This document shows, in pieces, positions 1 to 7,881 of a DNA stretch of 64,000 nt (the stretch's first letter is position 1; each line of letters begins with the position of its first letter). Under the pieces are notes generated by a model, which saw only the letters and a list, made by a program, of their open reading frames with translations, was not told the origin of the DNA and searched no databases. The stretch lies in assembly GCF_014873755.1 (NCBI RefSeq), contig NZ_JADBEG010000001.1:2854501-2918500 (forward strand), read 5' to 3'. This DNA is from Amycolatopsis lexingtonensis. Lineage in GTDB: Bacteria > Actinomycetota > Actinomycetes > Mycobacteriales > Pseudonocardiaceae. The translations under genes were made by a program, and so were the position numbers.

Positions 1-1
1 C

Positions 2-838
2 TCGGGCAAGAGCTTCCCCGCCGACTACCGCGTGGTCCACTCCTTCGCCAAGGTCTGCGGCGCGTCCACGGAAGAACTGCGCGAACTGCACCAGCTGTGG
101 GCGCTGGCCGACACCGGCCGCGCCGACGAGCCGCCGCCGGAACCGGCCGAAGTTCCGCCGCGGCCACGAAGACGCGCGTACGTGGCGGTGGCCATCGCGA
201 TCGCGGCCCTGCTGGCGGGCGGCCTCGCCTGGGCCACCGCCGGTGGGACCGCGTCCGGCCCCGCGGCCCCCGGCCGGTACGCGGACCGGGTGCTGTTCTC
301 CACGGGCTGCCAGCCGCCGGTCAGCATGGGCCAGCACGACGAGTGCGTCACCGAGGTGCAGAACCTGCTCGTCGCGGCCCAGGGGCGGCTTTCGGTCGAC
401 GGCTCGTTCGGCCCGGAGACGCTGCGCCGCGTCACCGCGTTCCAGGTGCTGGCCGGGCTGCCCGCGCGCGGCGTCGTCGACGAGGCCACCAAGAACGCGT
501 TGTACGACCACCGGACCAGCATGGCGGGCTGGTCGGCGGCCATGGTGGAGCAGCGGATCCGGGCCGTCTTCACCGAAGCGCCGGACACCGCGGTCGCGAT
601 CGCCCGCTGCGCCTCGTTCCTCGACCCGCTGTGGGTGCTGCCGAACACCAACGGCAGCCGCAACTGGGGCGTCTTCCAGATCTCCGACGGCCGCCTGCTG
701 GAGCTGGGTGGCACGCCGCGCCAGGCGTTCGACCCGGTCTGGAACATCGACGCGGCGCACCGCCTCTGGAGCGCGCGCCACGACTTCCACGACTGGCCGG
801 CCTGCTCGGCGGCCCTCCAGCCGCCGCAGCCGCACTAG
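2..838 (+). CDS. Membrane-anchored peptidoglycan-binding protein with degenerate lytic-transglycosylase domain (5' end outside window)
   Basis: The reading frame is open from the first complete codon, so the start lies upstream; a GTG at 32 is internal to what looks like the end of a helix-turn-helix (XRE-type) domain. After an acidic, Pro-rich linker comes one membrane segment (AYVAVAIAIAALLAGG), then a peptidoglycan-binding domain (LSVDGSFGPETLRRVTAFQ), then a lysozyme/SLT-like domain with NWGVFQI and WPAC. In that fold the catalytic Glu normally sits in a motif like ARCES; here it reads ARCASFL, so the Glu is Ala. I infer a cytoplasmic DNA-binding or sensor part linked to an extracellular wall-binding part without hydrolase activity. 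The family assignment is by motif only. Confidence 0.7.
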   Translation, partial: SGKSFPADYRVVHSFAKVCGASTEELRELHQLWALADTGRADEPPPEPAEVPPRPRRRAYVAVAIAIAALLAGGLAWATAGGTASGPAAPGRYADRVLFSTGCQPPVSMGQHDECVTEVQNLLVAAQGRLSVDGSFGPETLRRVTAFQVLAGLPARGVVDEATKNALYDHRTSMAGWSAAMVEQRIRAVFTEAPDTAVAIARCASFLDPLWVLPNTNGSRNWGVFQISDGRLLELGGTPRQAFDPVWNIDAAHRLWSARHDFHDWPACSAALQPPQPH

Positions 839-848
839 AGCGGACAGG

Positions 849-911
849 GCGAAGCCCGCGTCCTCCGCGAGGGGCGGCCCGGCGAGCGGGCCCGGAGGGC
901 GCGGGCTTCGC
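849..911. terminator. Bidirectional hairpin between convergent genes
   Basis: A 12-bp inverted repeat (GCGAAGCCCGCG at 849-860, CGCGGGCTTCGC at 900-911) has a second inner stem (CCTCCG / CGGAGG). It lies between the stop at 838 and the stop of the convergent carboxypeptidase at 959. There is no T-tract, as is usual for such GC-rich genomes. Confidence 0.65.
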
Positions 912-958
912 GGCACACTGACGCCGGAACCCCCAGGTTCCCGGCGGCAGCCTTCGGG

Positions 959-1699
959 TCAGACCGTCCCGTTCTCCCACCACCACGCGCGGCCGAGGTC
1001 GGCCCGGCTGTCCACGTGCTGGTGATCGGTGTTGTACGTCTCGAGGCCGGAGAACCCGCTGGTTTCGGCCTTCTGGTAGACGGTCTTGTTCGACACACCC
1101 GGCACGTTCAGGTCGGCCGCCGTGCCGTAGAGGTGCATGCTGTCGCTGGCGCCGCCGATGTCCGCGTTGTGCGCGATGCTGCGGAACCCGGAGTTCACCG
1201 TGATCGGCTTGTTCCCGAGCTTCTTGCGCACCGCCTCCAGCTTGTACATGCAGCGGCGGGCGTTCTCCTTGGCGGTGGCCGCGCTGACCTTGCCGCCGTT
1301 GAAGGTGCCGCTCACCCGGTCGGTGAACTCGCTGAAGTCGAAGTGCGCGGTCGAGCCGTCGCTCTGTTCCAGCGCGTTGAGCGCGGCCTGGGTGGCCGGG
1401 CCGACCTGGCCGTCCGCGCTCAAGCCGTACGCCGCCTGGAACCGGCGGACCGCGGCCGCCGTGCCGGGGCCGAACTCGCCGTCGATCGAAACCCGGCTGT
1501 GGCTGGGCGAATCGGCCGCCCAGCCGGCGACCCGGATCTGCAGTTCGGCGACGTCGGCGCCCGTATTGCCTTGCACGAGAGTGCGGGACCAGGAGTACGC
1601 CTGTGCGGTACCGGGCAGCAGCAGCGGGCTGACCGCCGCGGCCGCACCGAGCACCACCGCGCCGCGCAGCACCGTGCGGCGGCTCATGGGGAGCGTCAT
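959..1699 (-). CDS. Secreted peptidoglycan-binding D-Ala-D-Ala carboxypeptidase (peptidase M15A)
   Basis: 246 residues. The N-terminus has a Tat-type signal (SRRTVLRG followed by a hydrophobic stretch and an AQA-type cleavage site). Residues ~40-110 form a peptidoglycan-binding domain (VSIDGEFGPGTAAAVRRFQ). The C-terminal half is M15A-like with the zinc-site residues visible in SMHLYGTAADL (His, Asp) and HQHVD (second His). It would trim stem peptides in the wall. A start at the fifth codon (MSRRTVL) is also possible. It lies just downstream of the GH25 lysozyme on the same strand with a short gap, so the two may be co-transcribed. The gene at 63507 is a paralogue. Confidence 0.88.
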   Translation of the reverse strand: MTLPMSRRTVLRGAVVLGAAAAVSPLLLPGTAQAYSWSRTLVQGNTGADVAELQIRVAGWAADSPSHSRVSIDGEFGPGTAAAVRRFQAAYGLSADGQVGPATQAALNALEQSDGSTAHFDFSEFTDRVSGTFNGGKVSAATAKENARRCMYKLEAVRKKLGNKPITVNSGFRSIAHNADIGGASDSMHLYGTAADLNVPGVSNKTVYQKAETSGFSGLETYNTDHQHVDSRADLGRAWWWENGTV

Positions 1700-1722
1700 T
1701 CTTTTCCTTTCCTAGCGGGGAT

Positions 1723-3042
1723 TCAGCGGTTGGCAAGCTGGTCGAGGTCGGCCTGGGTGCCGTTGAAGACGTCCCCGGTCGCCGGCGCAGGGATGCCGTC
1801 GGGGATGGCCGCGTCGGTGTACTGCCACATCAGCCAGGTCTTCGAGCCGGCGGGCAGCGCCGGCTGCGTCACGGACTGGCGGTAGTCGGCGAGCTGCATC
1901 GGGTACGCCGAAAGCGCCGTGGTGCCACCCAAACAGGCGTCCAGGAACGACTTCTGGGTGTAGATGATCGGGGTCCGGCCGAACGCCGCCTGCACCTTGT
2001 CCAGCCACGCCTTGGCGTCGGCGACCGTGACGTACGGCGGGCAGCCGCCGGAACCGTCGTCCTTCCACTCCAGGTCGAACACCGGCGGGAGGTCGCCAGC
2101 CCGCTTGCCGGTGTACCCGGTGGCCTTCACCGCGGCGATGAACCGGTCGGCCTGCGCGCCGCCGGTGCCGGCCGCCGTGCCCGTGTAGAAGTGGTACGGC
2201 CCCACGGCCAGCCCGGCGTTGCGCGCGGCGGGCAGGTCCGTGGCCAGGTACTCGTCAGTGACGTTCAGGCCGCGGGTCGCCTTGACGGTCGCGAACTCCA
2301 CCCCGGACGCTTTGACCGCGCCCCAGTTGATGGGCGCGCCGCCGGGGTGCTGGTACTTCGCGGTGTCGACGCCGTCGATCGGGTGCCCGGCGGGCTTCGG
2401 CGGCGTGCAGTAGGTGTTGCGGCTGGACCAGTCGGTCACTTTTGCCCAGGTGGTCGGCCCGGCGACGCCGTCGGCACTGGCGTTGACGCAGTGCTGGAAC
2501 TGGATCACCCGGTTCCGGGTGCCATCACCGAACTGGCCGTCGACCGTCAGCGGCGGGTAGTGCCCCGGTTCCATGGCGAGGTTCAGCCGGCACTGGAGTT
2601 CCTTGACGTCGGTGCCGGTGGCGCCGCTCTGCAGGGTCGGCCGCGCGGTGGAATGACCGCACACCACGCTCTGCGCGGTGTCCGACGTGCCCTGGGTGGC
2701 GCACTTGCGCGGCCGTGCGGCCCACGAGTTCAGCGCGGCCCAGGTGTTCGGCCCGATCTGGCCGTCCACGCTCAGCGCGGCGCACTTCTGGAAGACGCGC
2801 ACGCGGGCATCGGTGGCCGGCCCGAAGGAGCCGTCCGCCCCGATCGGCGTGTAGCGGCTCGCCTTGGTCGCGAGGTTCAGTTCGCACTGCGCCTCCGCGA
2901 CCGAGGTGCCGGTCGCCCCTTGTTTCAGCGTGGGCTGGGCCGTCGTGTGCCCGCACACGGCAACGGGTTCGGCCGCGACCGCGGTTGCGGCCGCGGCGGG
3001 GAACACCAGCAGCACCGCGACGGCCAGAGCGAGTCTTTGCAT
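1723..3042 (-). CDS. Secreted GH25 lysozyme with two peptidoglycan-binding repeats
   Basis: 439 residues from the ATG at 3042; the frame stays open for another 113 codons upstream, but this ATG gives a clean signal peptide (MQRLALAVAVLLVFPAAAAT). Two tandem peptidoglycan-binding modules follow, each opening with VCGH(T/S)TA(Q/R)PTL and each Cys-containing. The GH25 domain starts at GVDTAKYQ and carries FDLEW, whose acidic residues are the expected catalytic pair. The product should be an N-acetylmuramidase acting outside the cell. With the carboxypeptidase at 959 and the protein at 2 it forms a wall-remodelling cluster. Confidence 0.9.
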   Translation of the reverse strand: MQRLALAVAVLLVFPAAAATAVAAEPVAVCGHTTAQPTLKQGATGTSVAEAQCELNLATKASRYTPIGADGSFGPATDARVRVFQKCAALSVDGQIGPNTWAALNSWAARPRKCATQGTSDTAQSVVCGHSTARPTLQSGATGTDVKELQCRLNLAMEPGHYPPLTVDGQFGDGTRNRVIQFQHCVNASADGVAGPTTWAKVTDWSSRNTYCTPPKPAGHPIDGVDTAKYQHPGGAPINWGAVKASGVEFATVKATRGLNVTDEYLATDLPAARNAGLAVGPYHFYTGTAAGTGGAQADRFIAAVKATGYTGKRAGDLPPVFDLEWKDDGSGGCPPYVTVADAKAWLDKVQAAFGRTPIIYTQKSFLDACLGGTTALSAYPMQLADYRQSVTQPALPAGSKTWLMWQYTDAAIPDGIPAPATGDVFNGTQADLDQLANR

Positions 3043-3380
3043 GGCTCGCAGGCTGGCAGTGATCGGCTTGCCGGTCCCCGGTTGGCGGGCGACTCGGGAT
3101 GCCGGGACGGTCCCACCCCGGTGGACCTGCGGGAATGGCGGGGCGGTGGGACGCCGCTGGGACGTGGTGGCCACGCTGGGGTGGTGGAGTCTTGCGTCGG
3201 GTGGACCTTTCGCGGCGGCCAGCCCCAGTCGAGATGTTCGCCTAGCGCACCGGGTTGCGCGAATCGGCGACCTCGCCGGGCGTGCGCTGCCCGGCCGCGA
3301 TGTTCTTCCCGGCGCCGTCACCGAAACTCCCCAGGGCTCGGGCAAAGTCAAGCCGGCAGCCACATCGGTCACCGCCCGCA

Positions 3381-3640
3381 CGTCATGAACGACCCGTTCA
3401 CCTCGCCAGACGTCAGGGCCCCGACAAAGTCGCGTCGGTGCAGTTCGCAGCGTTGCACCAGCGTCTTGAATGACTCATTCAGGACCTCCGAAGACCTGAA
3501 TGACTCATTCAAGACGTGGGGCCAGCGGGTCACCGACGGCAGAGTGGCCCGGCCGCGTGACTTTGCCGCAACCCCGGCCGTGATGTCGTGAACGACTCGT
3601 TCATGTCGTCGGGTGAGGTGAACGACCCGTTCATGACGTC
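3381..3640. repeat. Composite palindromic repeat, copy A of family 1
   Basis: This lies in the 1,001-bp gap 3043-4043, which holds no convincing gene. The 55-bp core at 3462-3516 contains two TGAATGACTCATTCA near-palindromes and is itself an inverted repeat. It is flanked by an AAAGTC (3425) / GACTTT (3559) inverted pair. The ends carry TGAACGACCCGTTCA-type palindromes (3385, 3589, 3618). The whole unit recurs inverted at 19675-19905, and the core alone recurs at 16152-16206. Translations such as LNDSFRTSE appear in one strand but have no gene-like context, so I treat it as non-coding. Confidence 0.9.
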
Positions 3641-3924
3641 CCGCGCGCCGGGCAGACCAGGCACGACTTTGCCGGGGCCCTGCCGGTACCCCGGCGGCGG
3701 AAATCCGCGCCGCCGGACCCGCGCGGGCGCGCCCGGAGTCCCGCGTCCGCTGGACCTTCCGCGGCGGCCACAGCGTCGACGACAACCCGTCACCACTACA
3801 AAGAGTGACCAACACCCGAAGGATCCTCATGATCACCGCGCACGAAAACCAAGCAGTTTTCGGAAAATCCGCTCCTCTACCAGTCCACGCGATCACTCTG
3901 TGTATCAGGGGGTCACTGAGCGCT

Positions 3925-3937
3925 CGTGATCATCACG
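3925..3937. promoter_or_regulatory. Candidate operator upstream of the KAS III-like operon
   Basis: CGTGAT-C-ATCACG is a perfect 6+1+6 palindrome 107 bp before the TTG start at 4044, in a gap that is locally AT-richer than its surroundings. No regulator gene adjoins it, so the binding protein is unknown. Confidence 0.35.
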
Positions 3938-4043
3938 CTAAGTTTCCCCCTGTTCGCCGGGGCCCGACGACGCGTCCCCGCCCATCCTCCGCCGGCGCGT
4001 GCCCCGTGGCGCGCGCTCGTTCGCCGTGCCGAAAGGAAGTTGC

Positions 4044-4340
4044 TTGACCGCCACGACGTTGACACAGGTGCTTCGCGAGACCCACACCGTCGCCGGGCCC
4101 ACCCGGCTGATCGTGCGGTGGGACCGTGAAACCGGCTGGGCGCACCTGGCCATCGCCGTTCCGGGTGCCGGTCCGGCCTGTTTCGCGGGTTTCCACCGGT
4201 TCGCCGGGGGAAGCGCCGGAGCCGTCGCCGCCGAGCTCGCGGCCGCCGGGTGTGTGTCCGCTCCCCCGCTCCACCTCGACGACACCTTGTCGGAGATCGA
4301 AGCCGTGCTGCCGGAGGTGACCGTCGATGCGCGTGGATGA
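4044..4340 (+). CDS. Small conserved partner of KAS III-like enzyme, function unknown
   Basis: 98 residues from a TTG at 4044 preceded by AGGAAG four bases upstream; no better start is visible. The product is soluble, with no signal or membrane segment. The N-terminal half is beta-like (PTRLIVRWDRETGWAHLAI) and the C-terminal half likely helical and acidic. Its stop lies 14 bases inside the next gene, and that gene's ribosome site GGAGGTGA is within this coding region, so the two are translationally coupled. I do not recognise a family. Coupling suggests an accessory or carrier-like role for the ketosynthase-fold enzyme, which is inference. Confidence 0.7.
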   Translation: MTATTLTQVLRETHTVAGPTRLIVRWDRETGWAHLAIAVPGAGPACFAGFHRFAGGSAGAVAAELAAAGCVSAPPLHLDDTLSEIEAVLPEVTVDARG

Positions 4341-5367
4341 CCTGTACCTCAACGGGATCGGCACCGACGTCGGCGCGCTGAGCCCGGTCGCCGCCTCGCT
4401 GGCGGCCGGGGAGTTCACCGCCGACGACGCCGGGCGGACCGGCCAGCTCTCCACCGCCGTCGCCGGGCTGCCCGGCCCCGAGCTGGCGGTGCGCGCGGGG
4501 CGGAAAGCCCTGCGTGAGGCGGAAAGCACGGGTGGCGAGCCGGTGTGGCCGACGTTGTGCCTGCACGCCGGGATCTACCACTCCGGCATCGATTTCTGGC
4601 ACGCCGCGTCCTACGTGCGCGACCAGCTCGGCGTCGGCGCCGGGCCCGGCCTCACGCTCGAGCTCGGCGCGATGAGCAACAGCCTGGTCGCCGGCCTGGA
4701 CGTCGCGGCGAGCGTGCTGCGCGGCCGTCCGGACCACGACGCCGCGCTCATCACCGCGGGCGACCGGTTCGGCGCGCCCGGCTTCCCGCACTGGACCACC
4801 GACACCGGCATCGTCTACGGCGACGCCGGCAGCGCGGTCGTGCTGTCCCGGCGGCCGGGCCTGGCGCGGATCCGCGCGATCGCCTCCTACACCGACCCGT
4901 CACTGGAAGGCCTGCAGCGCGGCAACGAACCGTTCCGCACGGCCAGCATCGCCGCGCACCGGTCACTCGACATCCGCGCCCGCAAGCGCCAGTGGCTCGG
5001 CCGCCACGGCGGCCCGGCGCTCGTCGACAGCCGCAACGCCGACGGCGTCACGACGGTGGTGAAGACCGCGCTGGCCGACGCGGGTGTCGACCTGCCCGAC
5101 ATCGCCCGGATCTGCGCCCCGCACTACGGCCGCCGCCTGGTGCACACGCAGATCCTGCGCCCGCTGGGCATTCCCGAGCACCGCACGATGACCGAACTCG
5201 GACTGCGAGTCGGTCACCTGGGCGCCAGCGACCAGATCGTGGCGCTCGACCACCTGCTCCGCACCGGCGAAGCGGGCCCGGGCGACCACGTGCTGCTGCT
5301 GGGTATCGGCGTCGGCATGACGTGGACGGCGGTGGTCCTGCAGCTCGGCCCGGTCGCCGCGCGGTGA
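4327..5367 (+). CDS. KAS III-like (FabH-fold) acyltransferase with Ser in place of the catalytic Cys
   Basis: 346 residues with the thiolase-fold signatures of 3-oxoacyl-ACP synthase III. The usual nucleophile motif (ACSG) reads AMSNS, placing Ser117 where Cys is expected. The catalytic His is kept (APHYGRR, His266), while the usual Asn position reads GHLGAS (His297). DpsC of daunorubicin biosynthesis and related acyltransferase-type KAS III proteins are known to use Ser, so this is probably an acyl transferase or starter-unit enzyme rather than a housekeeping FabH. There is no acyl carrier protein or other biosynthetic gene beside it apart from the coupled 98-residue partner, so the substrate is unknown. 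Confidence 0.82.
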   Translation: MRVDDLYLNGIGTDVGALSPVAASLAAGEFTADDAGRTGQLSTAVAGLPGPELAVRAGRKALREAESTGGEPVWPTLCLHAGIYHSGIDFWHAASYVRDQLGVGAGPGLTLELGAMSNSLVAGLDVAASVLRGRPDHDAALITAGDRFGAPGFPHWTTDTGIVYGDAGSAVVLSRRPGLARIRAIASYTDPSLEGLQRGNEPFRTASIAAHRSLDIRARKRQWLGRHGGPALVDSRNADGVTTVVKTALADAGVDLPDIARICAPHYGRRLVHTQILRPLGIPEHRTMTELGLRVGHLGASDQIVALDHLLRTGEAGPGDHVLLLGIGVGMTWTAVVLQLGPVAAR

Positions 5368-5370
5368 CCA

Positions 5371-5403
5371 CCCTGCCCGGCGAGTACGGCTCGCCGGGCA
5401 GGG
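5371..5403. terminator. Bidirectional terminator hairpin
   Basis: A perfect 14-bp stem (CCCTGCCCGGCGAG / CTCGCCGGGCAGGG) has a 5-nt loop and sits between convergent stops at 5367 and 5407. Confidence 0.85.
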
Positions 5404-5406
5404 GGC

Positions 5407-5934
5407 TCAGCTGACGAGCTGCCAGAGGAAGCTCGCGTTGTTCACCGGCGCGGAAACCTTCTTCGTCCAGAGGTACTTCGTCGTGCAGGGCGGGACGATG
5501 TGGTACTTCCGCACGGTGAACGTGCGGGCCTCCTTGTACTGCTGCAACCGCATCACCTTGCCGGCGGGCACGGTCGCCGCGTAGGACCACGAGTCGGACT
5601 TCGAATAGCTCGCGCCCACGCTCACCGCGAGGGAAACGCTGGCCTTGGCGAAGATCACGCCCGCTTCCGCGCTGGTCGTCCCCGTGATCGACGCGTTCAC
5701 CGTCGACGTCGCCGTCCGGTTGTAGGTGATCGTGCCCGGCCCGCGCAGGTAGTCGCTGCGGAGGTTCGTCGCGAGCCACGAACGCGAAGGGCTGGAGAAC
5801 GTGTAGTCGGGCGGATCCCGCACCTCGGGGCACGGGTACAGCGCGAGGGCCTGCGCGCCCGCACCCGTCACGGCGGGCACGACGGCAGGCGCGCAGGTCA
5901 GCAGGACCACTGCGGCGATGGAACGCAAACGCAT
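5407..5934 (-). CDS. Secreted protein with Ser/Thr-alternating beta segment, possibly aerolysin-like
   Basis: 175 residues with a classical signal peptide (about 30 residues, hydrophobic LRSIAAVVLLTCAPAVV). The mature part has two cysteines, CPEV near the start and PPCTTKY near the end. Its middle (about residues 70-125) alternates small polar and hydrophobic residues (TATSTVNASITGTTSAEA, then VSLAVSVGASYSKSDSW) and is followed by TVPAGKVMRLQQY. This layout resembles the membrane-insertion hairpin and following strand of aerolysin/ETX-MTX2 pore formers, but it is far too short for a full toxin. The family is unproven; a plain secreted beta-protein is the alternative. Confidence 0.72.
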   Translation of the reverse strand: MRLRSIAAVVLLTCAPAVVPAVTGAGAQALALYPCPEVRDPPDYTFSSPSRSWLATNLRSDYLRGPGTITYNRTATSTVNASITGTTSAEAGVIFAKASVSLAVSVGASYSKSDSWSYAATVPAGKVMRLQQYKEARTFTVRKYHIVPPCTTKYLWTKKVSAPVNNASFLWQLVS

Positions 5935-6035
5935 ACCGGTCTCCCCTGGTTGATCTTGGGAACAACCCTAAGCGCAGCGAATCGGCGAAGCGCGGGAAGT
6001 AACCTCTTCGGGCGACCCGCGCCGAGGCCGGCGGC

Positions 6036-7235
6036 CTACCGCGTGGCCGCCGCGGGGATCGACGGGCCGGCATCCGGCACTCCCGCGTAGTCGGGCAGTT
6101 CGACGCCGTTGAGCGCGCGCTGGACCAGATCAGTGAGCCACTCCATGTCCGGCTCCCCGGCCGGCTCGGCGCCACTGCGCATCTCCGCGTGCAGCCGGCC
6201 CATCTCCTGGTTGGCCTCGACGAACGAGCGCATCCGCTCCTCGTAGCGGGCGAACGCGGTCGCGGGGTCCCAGCCGGCCGCGGCCAGCTCGCCGGCCAGC
6301 AGGTAGGCCCCGATCAGCGCCAGCCCGGTGCCCTGGCCGGACAGCGGCGACGAGCTGAACGCCGCGTCGCCGATCAGCCCCACCCGGCCGCTGGACCAGC
6401 TGTCCATCACCACCTGGGCGACCTGGTCGAGGTAGAAGTCCGGGGTGTCGTCGAGGTGCGCGAGGATGCGCGGGGTCAGCCAGCCGAAATCGCCCATCCG
6501 CTCGCGCAGCAGGCTTTTCTGGGCCTCGACGTCGCGGTGGTCGACGTCGAAGTCGGGTGCGGTGAAGGAGAACATCGCCATCGCACGGGTGGCGTCGCCG
6601 ATCGGGCGCAGCATGGCGGAGCGCCCGGGCTCCTGGTAGTCCAGCAGCCAGCGGTCCAGCCCGAACTCGTTGGGCACGCTGTAGAACGCCAGCACGTGCC
6701 CGAGGTGGCGGACGAACCGCTCGTGCGGCCCGAACACCATCGCCCGCAGCGCCGAGTGCAGCCCGTCGGCCCCGATCACCAGGTCGAAACGCCGCCGGCC
6801 GCCGCCCGCGAAGGTCACGTCGACGCCGTCCGCGTCCTGGGTCAGCTCGGCGATCCGGTCGCCGAAGAGGTACTCGACGCCGTCGCGCGTGTCGTCGTAC
6901 AGCACCTGGGACAGGTCACCGCGCAGGATCTCGATCTCCGAGATGTAGCCGTCGCCGCCGTCGTCCTCCGCGCTGAAGGTCTCCAGCACGTTCCCGTCCG
7001 CGTCCACCGTGTACGCGCCGGCGGTTTCGGTGCGGGCCGCGCGCACCGCGTCGTCCAGCCCCATCAGCCGGATGACCTCCCTGGTCACCCCGCGCGCGTC
7101 GACCGCCTGCCCGCCGGGCCGCAACCCGGGCGCCCGCTCCACCACGGTGACCTCGGCCCCGCGCCGGCACAGCCAGTGGGCCAGCGCGGGCCCCGCGATG
7201 CTGGCGCCGGCGATCAAAACTCTCGTACCGCTCAC
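6036..7235 (-). CDS. FAD-dependent monooxygenase (PHBH/TetX-like)
   Basis: 399 residues. The N-terminal dinucleotide-binding motif reads VLIAGASIAGPALAHWL, followed by an acidic strand end (VVERAPG). The conserved DG motif is present (GADGLHSALR), as is the C-terminal GD motif (VGLIGDAAFSSSPLSGQG). These place it in the single-component aromatic hydroxylase family that includes antibiotic-modifying TetX-like enzymes. The substrate cannot be read from sequence. It is downstream of the ArsR-type regulator at 7284 with a 48-bp gap, so the pair may share a transcript. Confidence 0.88.
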   Translation of the reverse strand: MSGTRVLIAGASIAGPALAHWLCRRGAEVTVVERAPGLRPGGQAVDARGVTREVIRLMGLDDAVRAARTETAGAYTVDADGNVLETFSAEDDGGDGYISEIEILRGDLSQVLYDDTRDGVEYLFGDRIAELTQDADGVDVTFAGGGRRRFDLVIGADGLHSALRAMVFGPHERFVRHLGHVLAFYSVPNEFGLDRWLLDYQEPGRSAMLRPIGDATRAMAMFSFTAPDFDVDHRDVEAQKSLLRERMGDFGWLTPRILAHLDDTPDFYLDQVAQVVMDSWSSGRVGLIGDAAFSSSPLSGQGTGLALIGAYLLAGELAAAGWDPATAFARYEERMRSFVEANQEMGRLHAEMRSGAEPAGEPDMEWLTDLVQRALNGVELPDYAGVPDAGPSIPAAATR

Positions 7236-7283
7236 GGTTCCCCCTACCGGTTCCGATCAGTGCCGGGATCCTACAGCGGCACC

Positions 7284-7823
7284 TCAGTCGGCAGTGGGTT
7301 GTTCGCTGGGAAACAGGATCGGGCTGAGCAGGTAGCGGGTGCGGCCGGGGGCGGGCGGATTGGCCAGCCGGGGCAGGATCGCGGCGCGCAGTTCGTCGTT
7401 CATGGCGATCAGTTCTTCGCGGTTCAGCCAGATCGCGTGCTGCCGGTAGCCGACGGGATCGGTGGCGGGGTCGGCGTTCTCGCGGTCCAGGTAGGCGTTG
7501 AACTCGGCGACGAGCGCCGCGACCGCCACCGCGAACCCGCGCCGGTGGTCCTCGGGGGACAGTCCCGCGGCCGTGTCCGGATCGATCGACGCCCGTTCCG
7601 GCCGCAGCTCGTAGTGGCGCTCGACCGCGCCGCGCACGCGCCGTTCTTCGGCCACGCGCAGGATCCCGCCCGAGGCGAGCAGGTCGACGTGCCGGTAGAC
7701 CATCGCTTTCGAGACGTCCGGCAGCAACGCGCAGAGCTGGGCGGTGGTGTGCGTCCGCCCGCCGCGCATCGCGTGCACGATCCGCAGCCGTACCGGGTGC
7801 GCCAGCAGTTCCAAGGTGTCCAC
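7284..7823 (-). CDS. ArsR-type winged-helix transcriptional regulator
   Basis: 179 residues. The N-terminal winged helix-turn-helix is clear (LAHPVRLRIVHAM, then TTAQLCALLPDVSKAMVYRHVDLL). The C-terminal ~100 residues form a helical effector or dimer region (FNAYLDRENADPATDPV, WLNREELIAMNDELRAAIL). No cysteine metal site is visible. It is transcribed divergently from the hydrolase at 7882, with an inverted repeat in the 58-bp gap, so autoregulation plus control of the hydrolase is likely. Confidence 0.85.
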   Translation of the reverse strand: MDTLELLAHPVRLRIVHAMRGGRTHTTAQLCALLPDVSKAMVYRHVDLLASGGILRVAEERRVRGAVERHYELRPERASIDPDTAAGLSPEDHRRGFAVAVAALVAEFNAYLDRENADPATDPVGYRQHAIWLNREELIAMNDELRAAILPRLANPPAPGRTRYLLSPILFPSEQPTAD

Positions 7824-7828
7824 TACCC

Positions 7829-7853
7829 AACGATCTCACACGGTGATACCGTT
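7829..7853. promoter_or_regulatory. Operator candidate between ArsR-type regulator and hydrolase
   Basis: A 25-bp interrupted palindrome has the form AACG-nnn-TCAC-nnn-GTGA-nnn-CGTT. Both 4-bp arm pairs are perfect. It fills the short gap between divergent starts at 7823 and 7882, an ideal position to control both genes. Confidence 0.6.
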
Positions 7854-7881
7854 CGCAAAAAGCGAGAAAGGTGGGGGGACG

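Noticed and set aside
3043..3381. Upstream extension of the GH25 gene to 3381
   Set aside because: The extension would place the clear signal peptide in the middle of the protein. The ATG at 3042 is preferred.
3381..3640. Possible CRISPR array
   Set aside because: Repeat units are palindromic and irregularly spaced, spacers are not unique and no cas genes are present.
3369..3896. Open frame translating to repeated NDSF / NESF motifs
   Set aside because: The apparent protein repeat is the palindromic DNA element read as codons. It lacks a start with ribosome site and the same element occurs in other gaps.
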